A stretch of DNA of 64,000 nucleotides from Saprospirales bacterium. Lineage in GTDB: Bacteria > Bacteroidota > Bacteroidia > Chitinophagales > Saprospiraceae. The notes beneath the pieces are model-generated. The model saw only the letters and a program-made list of their open reading frames with translations. It had not been told where the DNA came from and searched no databases. The stretch is taken from assembly GCA_007695145.1 (NCBI GenBank), contig REEI01000080.1, positions 48,718 through 112,717 of the forward strand. Direction: 5' to 3'. The translations under genes were made by a program, and so were the position numbers. Position 1 is the stretch's first letter. Each line of letters starts with the position of its first letter. Positions 10,333 to 20,027 of the stretch are shown here, in pieces.

Positions 10333-10968
10333 ATGAAATTTATTGACGAAAGACTTGAAAACTACTGCAGAGATATGAGTTCTGCTCCTGCAGAATACCT
10401 CAGCGAATTGGATAGGGAAACACATTTGAGAGTGCTTTCTCCGGTAATGCTTTCTGGGCATTTACAGGGCAGGTTCCTATCCATGATCAGCAAGCTTATC
10501 TCACCCGGTAAAGTGCTGGAGATAGGCACTTACACAGGCTATTCAGCACTTTGTATGGCCGAGGGCCTGAAAGAGGGAGGAGAATTACACACCATAGAGG
10601 TTAATGATGAATTGGAGCCCTTCATCAGGCAATTTTGGGATAAATCCCCTTACAGTCATCTATTGCACCTCCACATTGGCGATGCTTCAAAGGTTATTGC
10701 AGAACTGGAAGGAGACTTTGACCTTGTTTTTATCGATGCAGGAAAAAAGGACTACCCACTTTACTTTGATCTAATAATTGATAAGGTCTCTTCAGGTGGG
10801 GTCATTTTGGCGGATAATGTGCTCTGGAGTGGCAAAGTACTGGAGGAAAAAGTAGATGAAGAGACGGAGGCTTTGGTTTCCTTTAGCAAGAAAGTGTTGG
10901 AAGATATAAGGGTAGAGGTGGTTGTGCTTCCCATCCGAGATGGTATATCCGTGATCAGGAAGTTGTGA
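10333..10968 (+). CDS. SAM-dependent O-methyltransferase (CCoAOMT-like)
   Basis: KVLEIGTYTGYSALCMAEGL; FDLVFIDAGKKDYPLYFDLIIDKVSSGGVILADNVLWSGKV. Confidence 0.9.
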   Translation: MKFIDERLENYCRDMSSAPAEYLSELDRETHLRVLSPVMLSGHLQGRFLSMISKLISPGKVLEIGTYTGYSALCMAEGLKEGGELHTIEVNDELEPFIRQFWDKSPYSHLLHLHIGDASKVIAELEGDFDLVFIDAGKKDYPLYFDLIIDKVSSGGVILADNVLWSGKVLEEKVDEETEALVSFSKKVLEDIRVEVVVLPIRDGISVIRKL

Positions 10969-10982
10969 GCAATTCAGTTACC

Positions 10983-11012
10983 TTTGTTATTGCCATCTTT
11001 TATTTACATTTG
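10983..11012 (+). promoter_or_regulatory. Bacteroidota-type promoter TTTG-N18-TACATTTG
   Basis: TTTG at 10983-10986 and TACATTTG at 11005-11012, 20 nt upstream of the ORF at 11032. Confidence 0.5.
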
Positions 11013-11031
11013 GCTTTTACAAGTATGACCT

Positions 11032-11988
11032 ATGTCCTTTCAACTGATTCCCGGCACTAGAATTGACAAAGAGCGTTGGCAACAATTGATTGAGTCTTCA
11101 CAAAATGACTCTATATATGGAATGCCGGATTATCTCGACATTCTCTGTAATGCTAACTGGGCTGCAGTGATCAGTAAGGACTACCAATTGGGAATGGTTG
11201 TGTTTCCAACTTCAAAATGGGGTATGAAATACACTTCACATCCCCCCTTTTATCAGGTGAGTGGAGTATTTTCTAATGTCCAACTGACAGAATCCCAATT
11301 TTCAGAGCTTATGCTTTTTCTTAAAAGGCGATTCCACTTCTTTTCAGTATCCTTTTCCCAAAGACCCGCTCTTAAGCTCGGCTCTTTGCAGGCCATTAAG
11401 ATGGACAATTATATTCTGCACCTCAACAAGCCCTATGAGTCTTTAAAAGAGCAGTATTCTTCAACTTTGAAACGGAAAATTCGGAAGTGCATGGAAGGCA
11501 GAATCAGGGGTACTGATGAGATTGTAGATGTAAGTGCATTTGTTGAGTTTGTAAAAGCCCATTTCCCGCCCGTCAATAAGGGTATGCTGAGTGGATTCAC
11601 AATGGAGTCATTCATTAAGAATACCATTGATAGAGGCTTAGCAGGCTTGATTGTTGCCGAAAACGAGCAATGTGAATTGATGGCAGGACTTTTGTATCTA
11701 AACTACAAAAACCGCATTTATCTCATCTTGCCGGTCTCCAATGAATTGGGTCGACAATCCAATGCAATGCACTTTTTAATCAATTACCTCATCAGGGAGA
11801 AGGCCGGTGGAGATACCATAATAGATTTTGAGGGTTCGGTCCTCCCGGGTGTAGCCAGGTTCTACAAAAGTTTTGGACCTGAACTTCAGCACTATTGGAA
11901 CATTCGAAAACCCTTGGTTTCTGATGGATTTGAAAATGTCTTCCGTAAAGCGAGAAAATTGTTGGAGGGAGGGTCAAATTTGTGGTAG
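11032..11988 (+). CDS. GNAT/FemAB-like acyltransferase domain protein
   Basis: YSSTLKRKIRKCMEG...; MAGLLYLNYKNRIYLILPVSNELGRQSNAMHFLINYLIRE; IDFEGSVLPGVARFYKSFGPE. Confidence 0.65.
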   Translation: MSFQLIPGTRIDKERWQQLIESSQNDSIYGMPDYLDILCNANWAAVISKDYQLGMVVFPTSKWGMKYTSHPPFYQVSGVFSNVQLTESQFSELMLFLKRRFHFFSVSFSQRPALKLGSLQAIKMDNYILHLNKPYESLKEQYSSTLKRKIRKCMEGRIRGTDEIVDVSAFVEFVKAHFPPVNKGMLSGFTMESFIKNTIDRGLAGLIVAENEQCELMAGLLYLNYKNRIYLILPVSNELGRQSNAMHFLINYLIREKAGGDTIIDFEGSVLPGVARFYKSFGPELQHYWNIRKPLVSDGFENVFRKARKLLEGGSNLW

Positions 11989-12021
11989 AAGACAGTTGAA
12001 ATACCCCAATAATGTGGAAAT

Positions 12022-13173
12022 TTGCATTTGATGCGGTTGGCGATTATTTCAGATGTGGTGCATTACAAATCCGGAAACAGTTATCTGGCCAATCCTCCCT
12101 ATGTCAAAGAAATGGAAATTTGGGCGAAGAAAGCAGATGAAGTCCTTTTATTGACTCTACTTTCTAAGGACAGGCCATCCGACCACTTTTTATCATCTTA
12201 TAAACACCCCAGGATTTCTCATCGTCCTATTCCGCCATTTGGTATCAATAAGGCTGCAAATTTCTTTAGAATACTGTTTTTTATGCCAATCTTGTTGTGG
12301 AAGACCTACAGTGTAATGAGGCAGGCCAACCACATCCACATCCACTGTCCGGGCTATGTGAGTTTGGTTGCAAGCCTAGCTCAAATATTGTTCCCCTCAA
12401 AACCAAAAACCATTAAGTACGATGGCAACTGGTCTTCCAGTACAACCCAGCCTTGCTCCCATCGGCTCCAAAAATGGATAATGAGATCAAGTTTTTTGAC
12501 AAAGAATGCCAAGGTTTTGGTTTATGGGGACTTTGATGAATCCAACTGCAATGTGATCCCTTTCTTTAATCCTATCTATTCCCTGCGGGAAAAGATCAAC
12601 TGCCCAATTAGACAAACTGAGGGGCGATTGAGGTTTCTCTTTGCTGGAGAACTCACTGATATAAAAAATCCGCTTCTGGCTTGTAAGGTAGTCTATCTAC
12701 TCAACGAAAGTGGTATGGATTGTGAGTTGAACCTCTTTGGAGAAGGGCCGCTCCAAGCTGAAATTGAAAGCTTTATCCAGAGCCATGGATTGAGTGAATC
12801 TATTAATATAATGCGGACTTCAAATAAAAATACACTGATCGAGGCCTATAGTAGCAGCCACTTTCTTTTATCACTGAGCAGGTCTGAAGATTGGCCAAAA
12901 GTGGTGGCTGAAGCTATGTGGTGGGGCTGCCTACCTGTGGCAATTCCGGTGAGCTGTATTCCCCAAATGCTGGGATATGGAGAGAGGGGGCTCCTGGTGT
13001 ATCCCTACCCGGAGAGTGTTATTGCCAACATTAGAGCTTGTCTGAACAATCCTGCTACCTATCTGGAGATGTGTAGGAAAGCCATGAAGTGGAGCAGAAA
13101 TCACACCCTTGAAAAGTATGAATTGGAGGTGCACAAGTTGTTGGGTTCCTTTGAAGTTTACCAGAAAAAATGA
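12022..13173 (+). CDS. Family 1-like glycosyltransferase
   Basis: RFLFAGELTDIKNPLLACKVV; GEGPLQAEIESFI; LLSLSRSEDWPKVVAEAMWWGCLPVA. Confidence 0.85.
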   Translation: MHLMRLAIISDVVHYKSGNSYLANPPYVKEMEIWAKKADEVLLLTLLSKDRPSDHFLSSYKHPRISHRPIPPFGINKAANFFRILFFMPILLWKTYSVMRQANHIHIHCPGYVSLVASLAQILFPSKPKTIKYDGNWSSSTTQPCSHRLQKWIMRSSFLTKNAKVLVYGDFDESNCNVIPFFNPIYSLREKINCPIRQTEGRLRFLFAGELTDIKNPLLACKVVYLLNESGMDCELNLFGEGPLQAEIESFIQSHGLSESINIMRTSNKNTLIEAYSSSHFLLSLSRSEDWPKVVAEAMWWGCLPVAIPVSCIPQMLGYGERGLLVYPYPESVIANIRACLNNPATYLEMCRKAMKWSRNHTLEKYELEVHKLLGSFEVYQKK

Positions 13174-13288
13174 CCTGATTGAAAGCGACCGAAACGATTG
13201 ATACATTTAAAAACAACACCTCTATTATGATCTTTGAGGATTGACATATCTATAAATATTGTTACTTTAGCAGCTGTTAAAAGTCGCC

Positions 13289-13828
13289 ATGAGTCAACTG
13301 CAAAATATAGAGCCTGCACTGGCTTTTAGACCTCGCTTTACTTTGGAGAGTTCACACTCGCCTGATACCTTGATTTCAGTAATCAACGAAGCGCTGAGTC
13401 GAGAAGATTGCAAAATAAAAGGATTGGCAATATCCGGCCATGCTACTTTTAAATTGCCTGTGGAGCAACAAAAATTGTGGTCTCCTCAGCTCAGTTTGGA
13501 AATTCTCCCGGCTCCGTCCGGCCATGGCAGTTTGATAAAAGGAGTCTACGGTCCTGCTGCCGGAATATGGACCCTATTTATGTTTCTTTATGTAACTATA
13601 GGCTTTACCATTTTTGTCTTGCTATTTTGGGGTATGGCTTTGATCAGTCTCGGTGAATCTGCGCCAATGATTTGGTTTGCCTTGCCTCTGACGGGGATTT
13701 TGGTGGTTCTTTGGATTTCAGCCCAGACAGGACAACGCCTTTCGCGACATCAAATCAATGTGCTACATGATTTCCTCATGGTTGCAATCGAACAACCGTC
13801 GGCGGAGGAAAATAAGGGTAATAGGTAA
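13289..13828 (+). CDS. Hypothetical membrane protein
   Basis: 179-aa ORF with two hydrophobic segments; no family recognised. Confidence 0.6.
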   Translation: MSQLQNIEPALAFRPRFTLESSHSPDTLISVINEALSREDCKIKGLAISGHATFKLPVEQQKLWSPQLSLEILPAPSGHGSLIKGVYGPAAGIWTLFMFLYVTIGFTIFVLLFWGMALISLGESAPMIWFALPLTGILVVLWISAQTGQRLSRHQINVLHDFLMVAIEQPSAEENKGNR

Positions 13829-13834
13829 CGTTCA

Positions 13835-14035
13835 TCACGGAATGGGAATCTTGTCATTGTCTTCTCCCGGAATTTCAGATCGATCGGTAAGAACCAAATA
13901 GGTAATCCAAAAAAAAATGAGGGTGGAAATCATCACGGAGAGAAAGATGATCTTATTGGAAGGGAAAACAGCAGGTAGAAACACAAACAACAGCAGAATG
14001 AGTGCGAGAATGATCATTTTGTTGTAGAAAGTCAT
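13835..14035 (-). CDS. Small hypothetical membrane protein
   Basis: 66 aa with two predicted TM segments. Confidence 0.5.
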   Translation of the reverse strand: MTFYNKMIILALILLLFVFLPAVFPSNKIIFLSVMISTLIFFWITYLVLTDRSEIPGEDNDKIPIP

Positions 14036-14117
14036 GGGTTGCTTTTAATGGTTTAACCCAACTTTAAGGTAAAATGTTTCCAAGTAGGTGACTCAGTAGG
14101 TTTTAAGTACTTTTGTA

Positions 14118-15899
14118 TCAGAAAAGGCTTAAGTAACCAAAGTGAATTTTTGCCCTTCTGAAGTCTGCAGGGTTGTTGCTCTGTCGTCCAACTGCTGCTG
14201 ACAGACTGAAAATACCAGCCGCAGTATCGAATGTAATACCTGCACCAAAACCCATGGGCCAGTCGCTGAAGCCCTGACCTGCAATACTGTTGTTTTCAAA
14301 GTAAGCAGCATCCCAAAACGCAAAAACATAGGATCGCCTACCGGTTAACAAACGGAATTCCAATGTACTCACTGCATAGGTCGATGCAAAAATGCTCTCC
14401 TCATCAAAGCCCCTCAACAAGCGATTACCACCAATTCGGTAGAGTTCATTGGTAAGTATTTCTTCATTGTTGTAAATATGGGCTGACTTTAACCCAAGCC
14501 GGAGGGTCATCAAATTTGCCAATCTGAAGAACCTGTTTACCGACAAGCGGAAATTAATAACCGTAGTTTTAAGACTTAAATCGTCATAGAGCTGACTGAA
14601 ATCTACTTCTTCATCACTGAGGTCCAGTATGCGATCGTTCTTTTCTATGGTTCTCTGTCCAATGGATACATCTGTTTGAAAAGTCCAGCCTGTTGTAGGG
14701 TTCAATGCAAAATCCAGTCTTGTCAATCGATAGGCCAACCCAAGCCCGGTTCTGCTAAAGTCCAGCCTGTCGGGAAGCATACCTGAGGTTTTTATGCTTC
14801 CCTCATCAATACTAAGTAGTCTCGATCTTCTGTTGTCCAAAAAGAGCCGAACGCTACTGGTGCCGGTAAACAAATATTCTATACCTAAATGAAATGAAAG
14901 ATCTAAAAAAAGGGAATCCTGCCTTGAAAATTCCGCTCGTGTATCCAATCCAAAGGGCATATCTAGCAGATAGGGATAGGTAAATGCAAGCTCCAACTCC
15001 TGAGTTTGAGGCCGCAGCCTTTCAAAATCTATGAATATTCTTTCGCCCAGCCCCAGTTGATTGTAAAATTCACCTGTAATATTACCTGTAATGATTAACT
15101 TTCTATCCAGTTCATCTCTTGGTAGGAAGCCCAACACAAAATCCAGTCTGCTGGCATTTACTCTTCCCAATTCAAGTTGAATAATAGCGCGATCTTCAAT
15201 GAAACGTATGGTAGGGTCTGAAAGCAGTTCGATAAACGGTATTTCTTCCAGCCTGTTTTTGAGCGCTCTTACCTTTCTCATATCAAAGGGGCTCCCCGGC
15301 TTGACATCGAGAAATGAGGCCAGATAATAATCAGCTATATTTGCATCGCCCTGGATATCAACTCCATCAAAAAAAATCAGTGGACCTCTATCCAATATGA
15401 GATTGGCCCTTATTCCTTCACCAAGGATTTCAATGCTGTCCAAACGAATGGAGGCAAAAGGATACCCTCTGTTTTCGGCCACTGTGACCAATGATGAAAA
15501 TACGGTAACCAGGTCTTCACTTGATACAGCATCTCCCTGCAGCACTTCACCTCTGAGCCCGGCTGAACTTTTCCAACGTTCGGAAATCCCATCTGTATTT
15601 AATCTGGCCCACCTATAGCGCGGACCTAGAAAATAATAAACCTTCCAAATTGAATCATTGCGATGAATTGCATCAGCTGAGGCGGCGAGATAACCCTCCT
15701 GACGGCGTTCATTCAGCCAATCTCTGATGAGCTGAAGGGATTCAGCTTCTCCCATTGCCTTCTCTGGAAATTTGTCCCGCCAATCTTCTTCATCTACCTC
15801 TACCCACCATATTTCAATTTCTTGTTGACAAGATAAGGTAGTAGCCATAAAGCTCAAATATCCAAATAGCAGTATAACCGTAAAATAGTAGCGATTCAT
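14118..15899 (-). CDS. Omp85/TamA-like outer membrane protein (POTRA plus beta-barrel)
   Basis: GNRLLRGFDEESIFASTYAVSTLEFRLL barrel motif; POTRA-like N-terminus; start uncertain (15917 or MNRYYF at 15899). Confidence 0.78.
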   Translation of the reverse strand: MNRYYFTVILLFGYLSFMATTLSCQQEIEIWWVEVDEEDWRDKFPEKAMGEAESLQLIRDWLNERRQEGYLAASADAIHRNDSIWKVYYFLGPRYRWARLNTDGISERWKSSAGLRGEVLQGDAVSSEDLVTVFSSLVTVAENRGYPFASIRLDSIEILGEGIRANLILDRGPLIFFDGVDIQGDANIADYYLASFLDVKPGSPFDMRKVRALKNRLEEIPFIELLSDPTIRFIEDRAIIQLELGRVNASRLDFVLGFLPRDELDRKLIITGNITGEFYNQLGLGERIFIDFERLRPQTQELELAFTYPYLLDMPFGLDTRAEFSRQDSLFLDLSFHLGIEYLFTGTSSVRLFLDNRRSRLLSIDEGSIKTSGMLPDRLDFSRTGLGLAYRLTRLDFALNPTTGWTFQTDVSIGQRTIEKNDRILDLSDEEVDFSQLYDDLSLKTTVINFRLSVNRFFRLANLMTLRLGLKSAHIYNNEEILTNELYRIGGNRLLRGFDEESIFASTYAVSTLEFRLLTGRRSYVFAFWDAAYFENNSIAGQGFSDWPMGFGAGITFDTAAGIFSLSAAVGRQSNNPADFRRAKIHFGYLSLF

Positions 15900-16104
15900 T
15901 GGAAATTTTCCGATCAACTAATTAACGAAAGGCCCATTCAATAATTTTAGCTTAACTTTTACACCCTAATTCAAGAGGAGTCGAAGTACATTTGGACATA
16001 GAAAAATAACCGCAATATCAAACTATTTACAATAGAATGCGAAGCTCTCTGAACCTATAAAAGAAAGCTGATGTTTAAATCTGAACACAAAAAGAATACT
16101 TTCG

Positions 16105-17061
16105 GTGAACTTTGATCCACTTTTGGCAAAGAATGATCTGTTGGAGGCTTACAAACTCCTTCAACCTCATGTTCACAGAACTCCCGTACTCAGTTCCCAC
16201 CTCATCGACGAATTGGCCGGCTGTAAACTTTATTTCAAATGCGAGAATTTCCAGCGGATGGGAGCATTTAAAATGAGGGGTGCGGTAAATGCCATCATGA
16301 ATCTATCCCCCGGACAACAAGCCCGTGGGGTAGTAACACATTCATCGGGAAACTTTGCTCAGGCTCTTTCACTGGCGGCAAAAAGTCTTGGAGTAAAGGC
16401 CTATATTGCCATGCCCTCCAATGCCCCCGAGGCAAAAAAGGCCGCTGTAAGGACTTATGGGGGCATAATTACTCTATGTGACTCCACTCCCGAAGCAAGA
16501 GAAAGCACAGCGGCAAAAATATGTCTGGAAACAGGGGCTACATTTATTCATCCCTCGAATGATTATCAGGTGATTTTGGGTCAGGGTACGGCGGCCCTTG
16601 AGCTAATTCAGGATCACCCCAATTTGGATGCCCTTTTTGTGCCGGTTGGCGGTGGAGGATTGATTGCCGGATCAGCAATAGCAGCTAAATATTTCAGTCC
16701 GGTTTGCATTGTTATAGGTGCAGAACCGAAGGGGGCTGACGATGCTTTTCGGTCACTAAAATCAGGAAAAATAGAATTGAATCAGGATACAGATACCATA
16801 GCAGACGGACTTCGCACCAATTTGGGAGATGTCAACTTTCCCATTATCAGGGAGTTGGTGAAAGAAATAGTCCTTGTTTCAGATAGTGAAATTGTTGAGG
16901 CCATGAAATTGATTTTTGAGAGGATGAAAATAGTTATTGAACCCTCAGCTGCAACTGCTCTTGCCGGTTTGCTGCGACATAAGGAGAATTTCAAGGGGAA
17001 AAGAGTCGGAATTGTTCTCTCCGGAGGAAATGTTGATCTTTCCAAACTGCCTTTTTATTAA
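16105..17061 (+). CDS. PLP-dependent threonine/serine dehydratase-family enzyme (threonine ammonia-lyase or serine racemase)
   Basis: CENFQRMGAFKMRGAVNAI PLP-Lys motif; VPVGGGGLIAGSAIA; no ACT domain. Confidence 0.88.
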   Translation: MNFDPLLAKNDLLEAYKLLQPHVHRTPVLSSHLIDELAGCKLYFKCENFQRMGAFKMRGAVNAIMNLSPGQQARGVVTHSSGNFAQALSLAAKSLGVKAYIAMPSNAPEAKKAAVRTYGGIITLCDSTPEARESTAAKICLETGATFIHPSNDYQVILGQGTAALELIQDHPNLDALFVPVGGGGLIAGSAIAAKYFSPVCIVIGAEPKGADDAFRSLKSGKIELNQDTDTIADGLRTNLGDVNFPIIRELVKEIVLVSDSEIVEAMKLIFERMKIVIEPSAATALAGLLRHKENFKGKRVGIVLSGGNVDLSKLPFY

Positions 17062-17247
17062 TCCTTTTCCAAACTAAAATGAGTGTGTCACCACACTTTA
17101 TATTTGGGCCCTAAGGGAACTTCTATATTGAAAAGCAGAAAATTTTACAGCAGGATTCAGAATCACCTGACCAAAATAAATTGTAAACTACCATCTCATT
17201 CATGAAGGCAATGGCATATTTATTTTGTACCTGGCAATACTCCTATT

Positions 17248-18246
17248 ATGAATTTGTTGATCTGGCTTATTAAATTTGCACAAACAACCACTTCCATGAT
17301 CTTTAATAAGCTTAGGATATTGATTACCGGAGGAGCAGGGTTTATTGGCCATCATCTGGTACGCGGTCTCCTGGAAGAAGAAAGAATATACTCAGTTACG
17401 GTAATGGATAATTTGTCCACCGGAAAAATGATCAATGTTCATCGATATGAGGATCACCCGAAGTATCATTTTACAGAGGGTGATATAAGAGATTATGAGT
17501 GGTGTCTGCAAATGGCTGAGGGGATGGATGTCATCATTCATCTCGCTGCACTTGGGTCGGTGCCCCGCTCTATAAAGGACCCTGTAAGTACTCACGAGGT
17601 CAATTTAAGCGGAAGTCTAAATGTATTAAAAGCAGCCGTCGCACGGAAAGTACCCCGAGTCATTATGGCATCGTCCTCAAGTGTCTACGGAGACCTAATG
17701 AATTTACCGCAGAGAGAAGAAAAAACAGGAAACCCCCTCTCTCCTTATGCTGTTTCGAAAAAGGGAATGGAAGACTACACCCGTGTTTTTCACAAAACCT
17801 ATGGACTTGAATACATCATCTTCCGATATTTCAATGTCTTCGGACCCGGACAGGATGCCCACAATCCCTACGCTGCTGTAATGCCCTTATTTTGCAAAGC
17901 TTTTGCCCGTGAGGAGCGACCGGTGATTTATGGCGATGGCCAAACAAGTCGCGACTTTACGTATATAGAAAACCTTATCAGCGCGAATAAGCTCGCCATC
18001 TTCAATAGTGATGAAAAGGCCTGGAACCAAACTTATAATATTGCCTGTGGAAATTCAGTAAGTCTGCTGGATGCTATCCAAATTCTTCAAAGAGAGAGTG
18101 GAAAAAATCTTCTTCCTATTTTTCAGGCAGAAAGACAAGGAGATATTCGACACTCCAGGGCTTGTATCGACAGGGCAGAAAAGCTTTTGGGATATCGACC
18201 GCTTGTGCATTTTGAAGAGGGTTTGATTAAGCTGATTAGTAGCTGA
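17248..18246 (+). CDS. NAD-dependent sugar epimerase/dehydratase (WbpP/UDP-GlcNAc 4-epimerase-like)
   Basis: ILITGGAGFIGHHLVRGL; SSSVYGD; YAVSKKGMEDY; YFNVFGPGQD. Confidence 0.88.
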   Translation: MNLLIWLIKFAQTTTSMIFNKLRILITGGAGFIGHHLVRGLLEEERIYSVTVMDNLSTGKMINVHRYEDHPKYHFTEGDIRDYEWCLQMAEGMDVIIHLAALGSVPRSIKDPVSTHEVNLSGSLNVLKAAVARKVPRVIMASSSSVYGDLMNLPQREEKTGNPLSPYAVSKKGMEDYTRVFHKTYGLEYIIFRYFNVFGPGQDAHNPYAAVMPLFCKAFAREERPVIYGDGQTSRDFTYIENLISANKLAIFNSDEKAWNQTYNIACGNSVSLLDAIQILQRESGKNLLPIFQAERQGDIRHSRACIDRAEKLLGYRPLVHFEEGLIKLISS

Positions 18247-18293
18247 TTTTGACTTGTAACATCACATGCCAACTCAGATTCCCAACAATCCTA

Positions 18294-19622
18294 TTAGTCT
18301 TCCGCTCTGGAAAGTTGAAATTCCATTCCGCCCTGCCGCAGTATCACGATGTCCTTTTGTGGTTCAAATCGAAGCTCCAATCCGGCCTGATCAAAAGCAA
18401 AAACATGATCTCCTCTGGCCTCCAAAGGAAATGAAGGTTGTCCACTTGCCTGAGCATAAAGGGTGTTGTTCTTTACGATAATGAGTATATCGAGAGGGAA
18501 TTGAGGAGAGGTGTAATTGCCGGGGTATTGATTCAGTTCTTCAATATCCAGTATGACGGCCTCTTTAAATTCTGGAAGTTCATAATCCCTGCCAAAAAAT
18601 ATACTCAATATGCCTATGAGCAAATCATTTCCTGAGGTGGCCAATCCATTGAAGGTCACTGAAAGAACTACTTCATCTTCTGGAAAATAGCTGAAAACTG
18701 CGAAAAATCCATCGATTCCTCCTGTATGCCCCCAACTGATTTTGTCGTAAAAGGGTATTGGGGCAATTCCAAGTCCAAAACTACCGGTAACTGTTATCAT
18801 TTTTTCCAGGCTTTGCTCCTGAAGTATTTTTCCGTTGAAAAGACTGTGAAGAAATTGATTCAGCTCTCTTACATTGGAGGACAGGGCACCCGCTCCCATT
18901 GGAATCCCTGGGTTGGTTTCGGCTTCCAGTTCCCAGTTTTGTAGTTTGTGGTAAGAAAAAGCGTGATTGTCCACTGAGGACAGGCCCCTCGCAATAAATG
19001 TGTTATTCAACCCAAGGGGTAGGGCGATATACTCCTCCAGAAGTTGTTCGTAGGTTTTCCCACTTACATCTTCTGCGATAAATGAAAGCAGTAGGTAATT
19101 TGTATTGCTGTATTCCGTGCGATCGCCCGGATTGAATACGGGTTCGAAACCATAGAACATCTCAAGAAGTTCTTCTCTACCTTTTTCCTTCGTCATCCAA
19201 TTGGAGTAATCCTCCGCATTGGTAAAATTATAAATTCCACTGCGGTGCAGCAAGAGGTGGTCAAGAGTAATCTCTCCGGAATTGGCTATTCCGGGAAAGT
19301 ACTTTTCAAGGGCATCACTGGTTTTTAAAAGTCCTTTTTCCTCGAGTAAAAGTATGATTACTGCTGTAAAAGTCTTGTTGAGTGACCCAACACGGTAGAT
19401 GGTCTCTTCATTGGCTTTTTTCTCATCTTCAATGCGTGCATAACCAATACTGTGAAAAAAGACCTCTTCGCCTGATTGCCAAATTGATAGTGACCCCATT
19501 GCTCTGTCAGCAGTTTCAATATGCTTGAGAAATTCAACCATTCTGTCGCTGTCAAAGGTCTGCGCCCCAAGGCCCATTATCGGCAAAATCATTCCTAACA
19601 ATAGCTTTACTCTTTTTATCAT
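18294..19622 (-). CDS. Secreted serine hydrolase, class C beta-lactamase/CubicO family
   Basis: YRVGSLNKTFTAV (SxxK), YSNTNYLLL (YxN), WGHTGGIDGF (HxG); N-terminal signal peptide. Confidence 0.88.
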   Translation of the reverse strand: MIKRVKLLLGMILPIMGLGAQTFDSDRMVEFLKHIETADRAMGSLSIWQSGEEVFFHSIGYARIEDEKKANEETIYRVGSLNKTFTAVIILLLEEKGLLKTSDALEKYFPGIANSGEITLDHLLLHRSGIYNFTNAEDYSNWMTKEKGREELLEMFYGFEPVFNPGDRTEYSNTNYLLLSFIAEDVSGKTYEQLLEEYIALPLGLNNTFIARGLSSVDNHAFSYHKLQNWELEAETNPGIPMGAGALSSNVRELNQFLHSLFNGKILQEQSLEKMITVTGSFGLGIAPIPFYDKISWGHTGGIDGFFAVFSYFPEDEVVLSVTFNGLATSGNDLLIGILSIFFGRDYELPEFKEAVILDIEELNQYPGNYTSPQFPLDILIIVKNNTLYAQASGQPSFPLEARGDHVFAFDQAGLELRFEPQKDIVILRQGGMEFQLSRAED

Positions 19623-19644
19623 CTCAAAAGGATTTTGATCAATG

Positions 19645-19652
19645 CAAAAGTA
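19645..19652 (-). promoter_or_regulatory. Bacteroidota-type -7 box TACTTTTG (minus strand)
   Basis: CAAAAGTA on + strand, 22 nt upstream of the serine hydrolase start. Confidence 0.35.
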
Positions 19653-20027
19653 AAAAGTTGGCTGTTAGCCTGAAGGTTAATCAGATGAGTTCCCGTATAT
19701 TATCGACCTGTAAACTGAATCCTCACACTTTTGTAAAAAAAACAGGATAAAAATTATGGATTGCTTCTTGCAAAGTCTCTAATTCTTCTTCTTAAGCGAT
19801 TCAATACCTTGTACAATTATCCATCATAAATCCGGATCAAAGGGACTAATTTGCTCTTTGAGGGCCCCATCCACTCAATGAATAATCCCTCTAAAAAAAA
19901 TGATAAGGCAGGCAACGAAATGTTAAATCCGGGCCTCTCACTTTTAAAATTAATTCTGAAAGGCTTTGTTTATCAGAACGATATAGTATCTTAGCCGTCC
20001 GATTTTTCTTAATCAATATTTAACTGG

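Noticed and set aside
17082-17097. Hairpin AGTGTG-TCAC-CACACT after the threonine dehydratase-like gene
   Set aside because: Perfect but short stem without a proper T-run; too weak to call a terminator.
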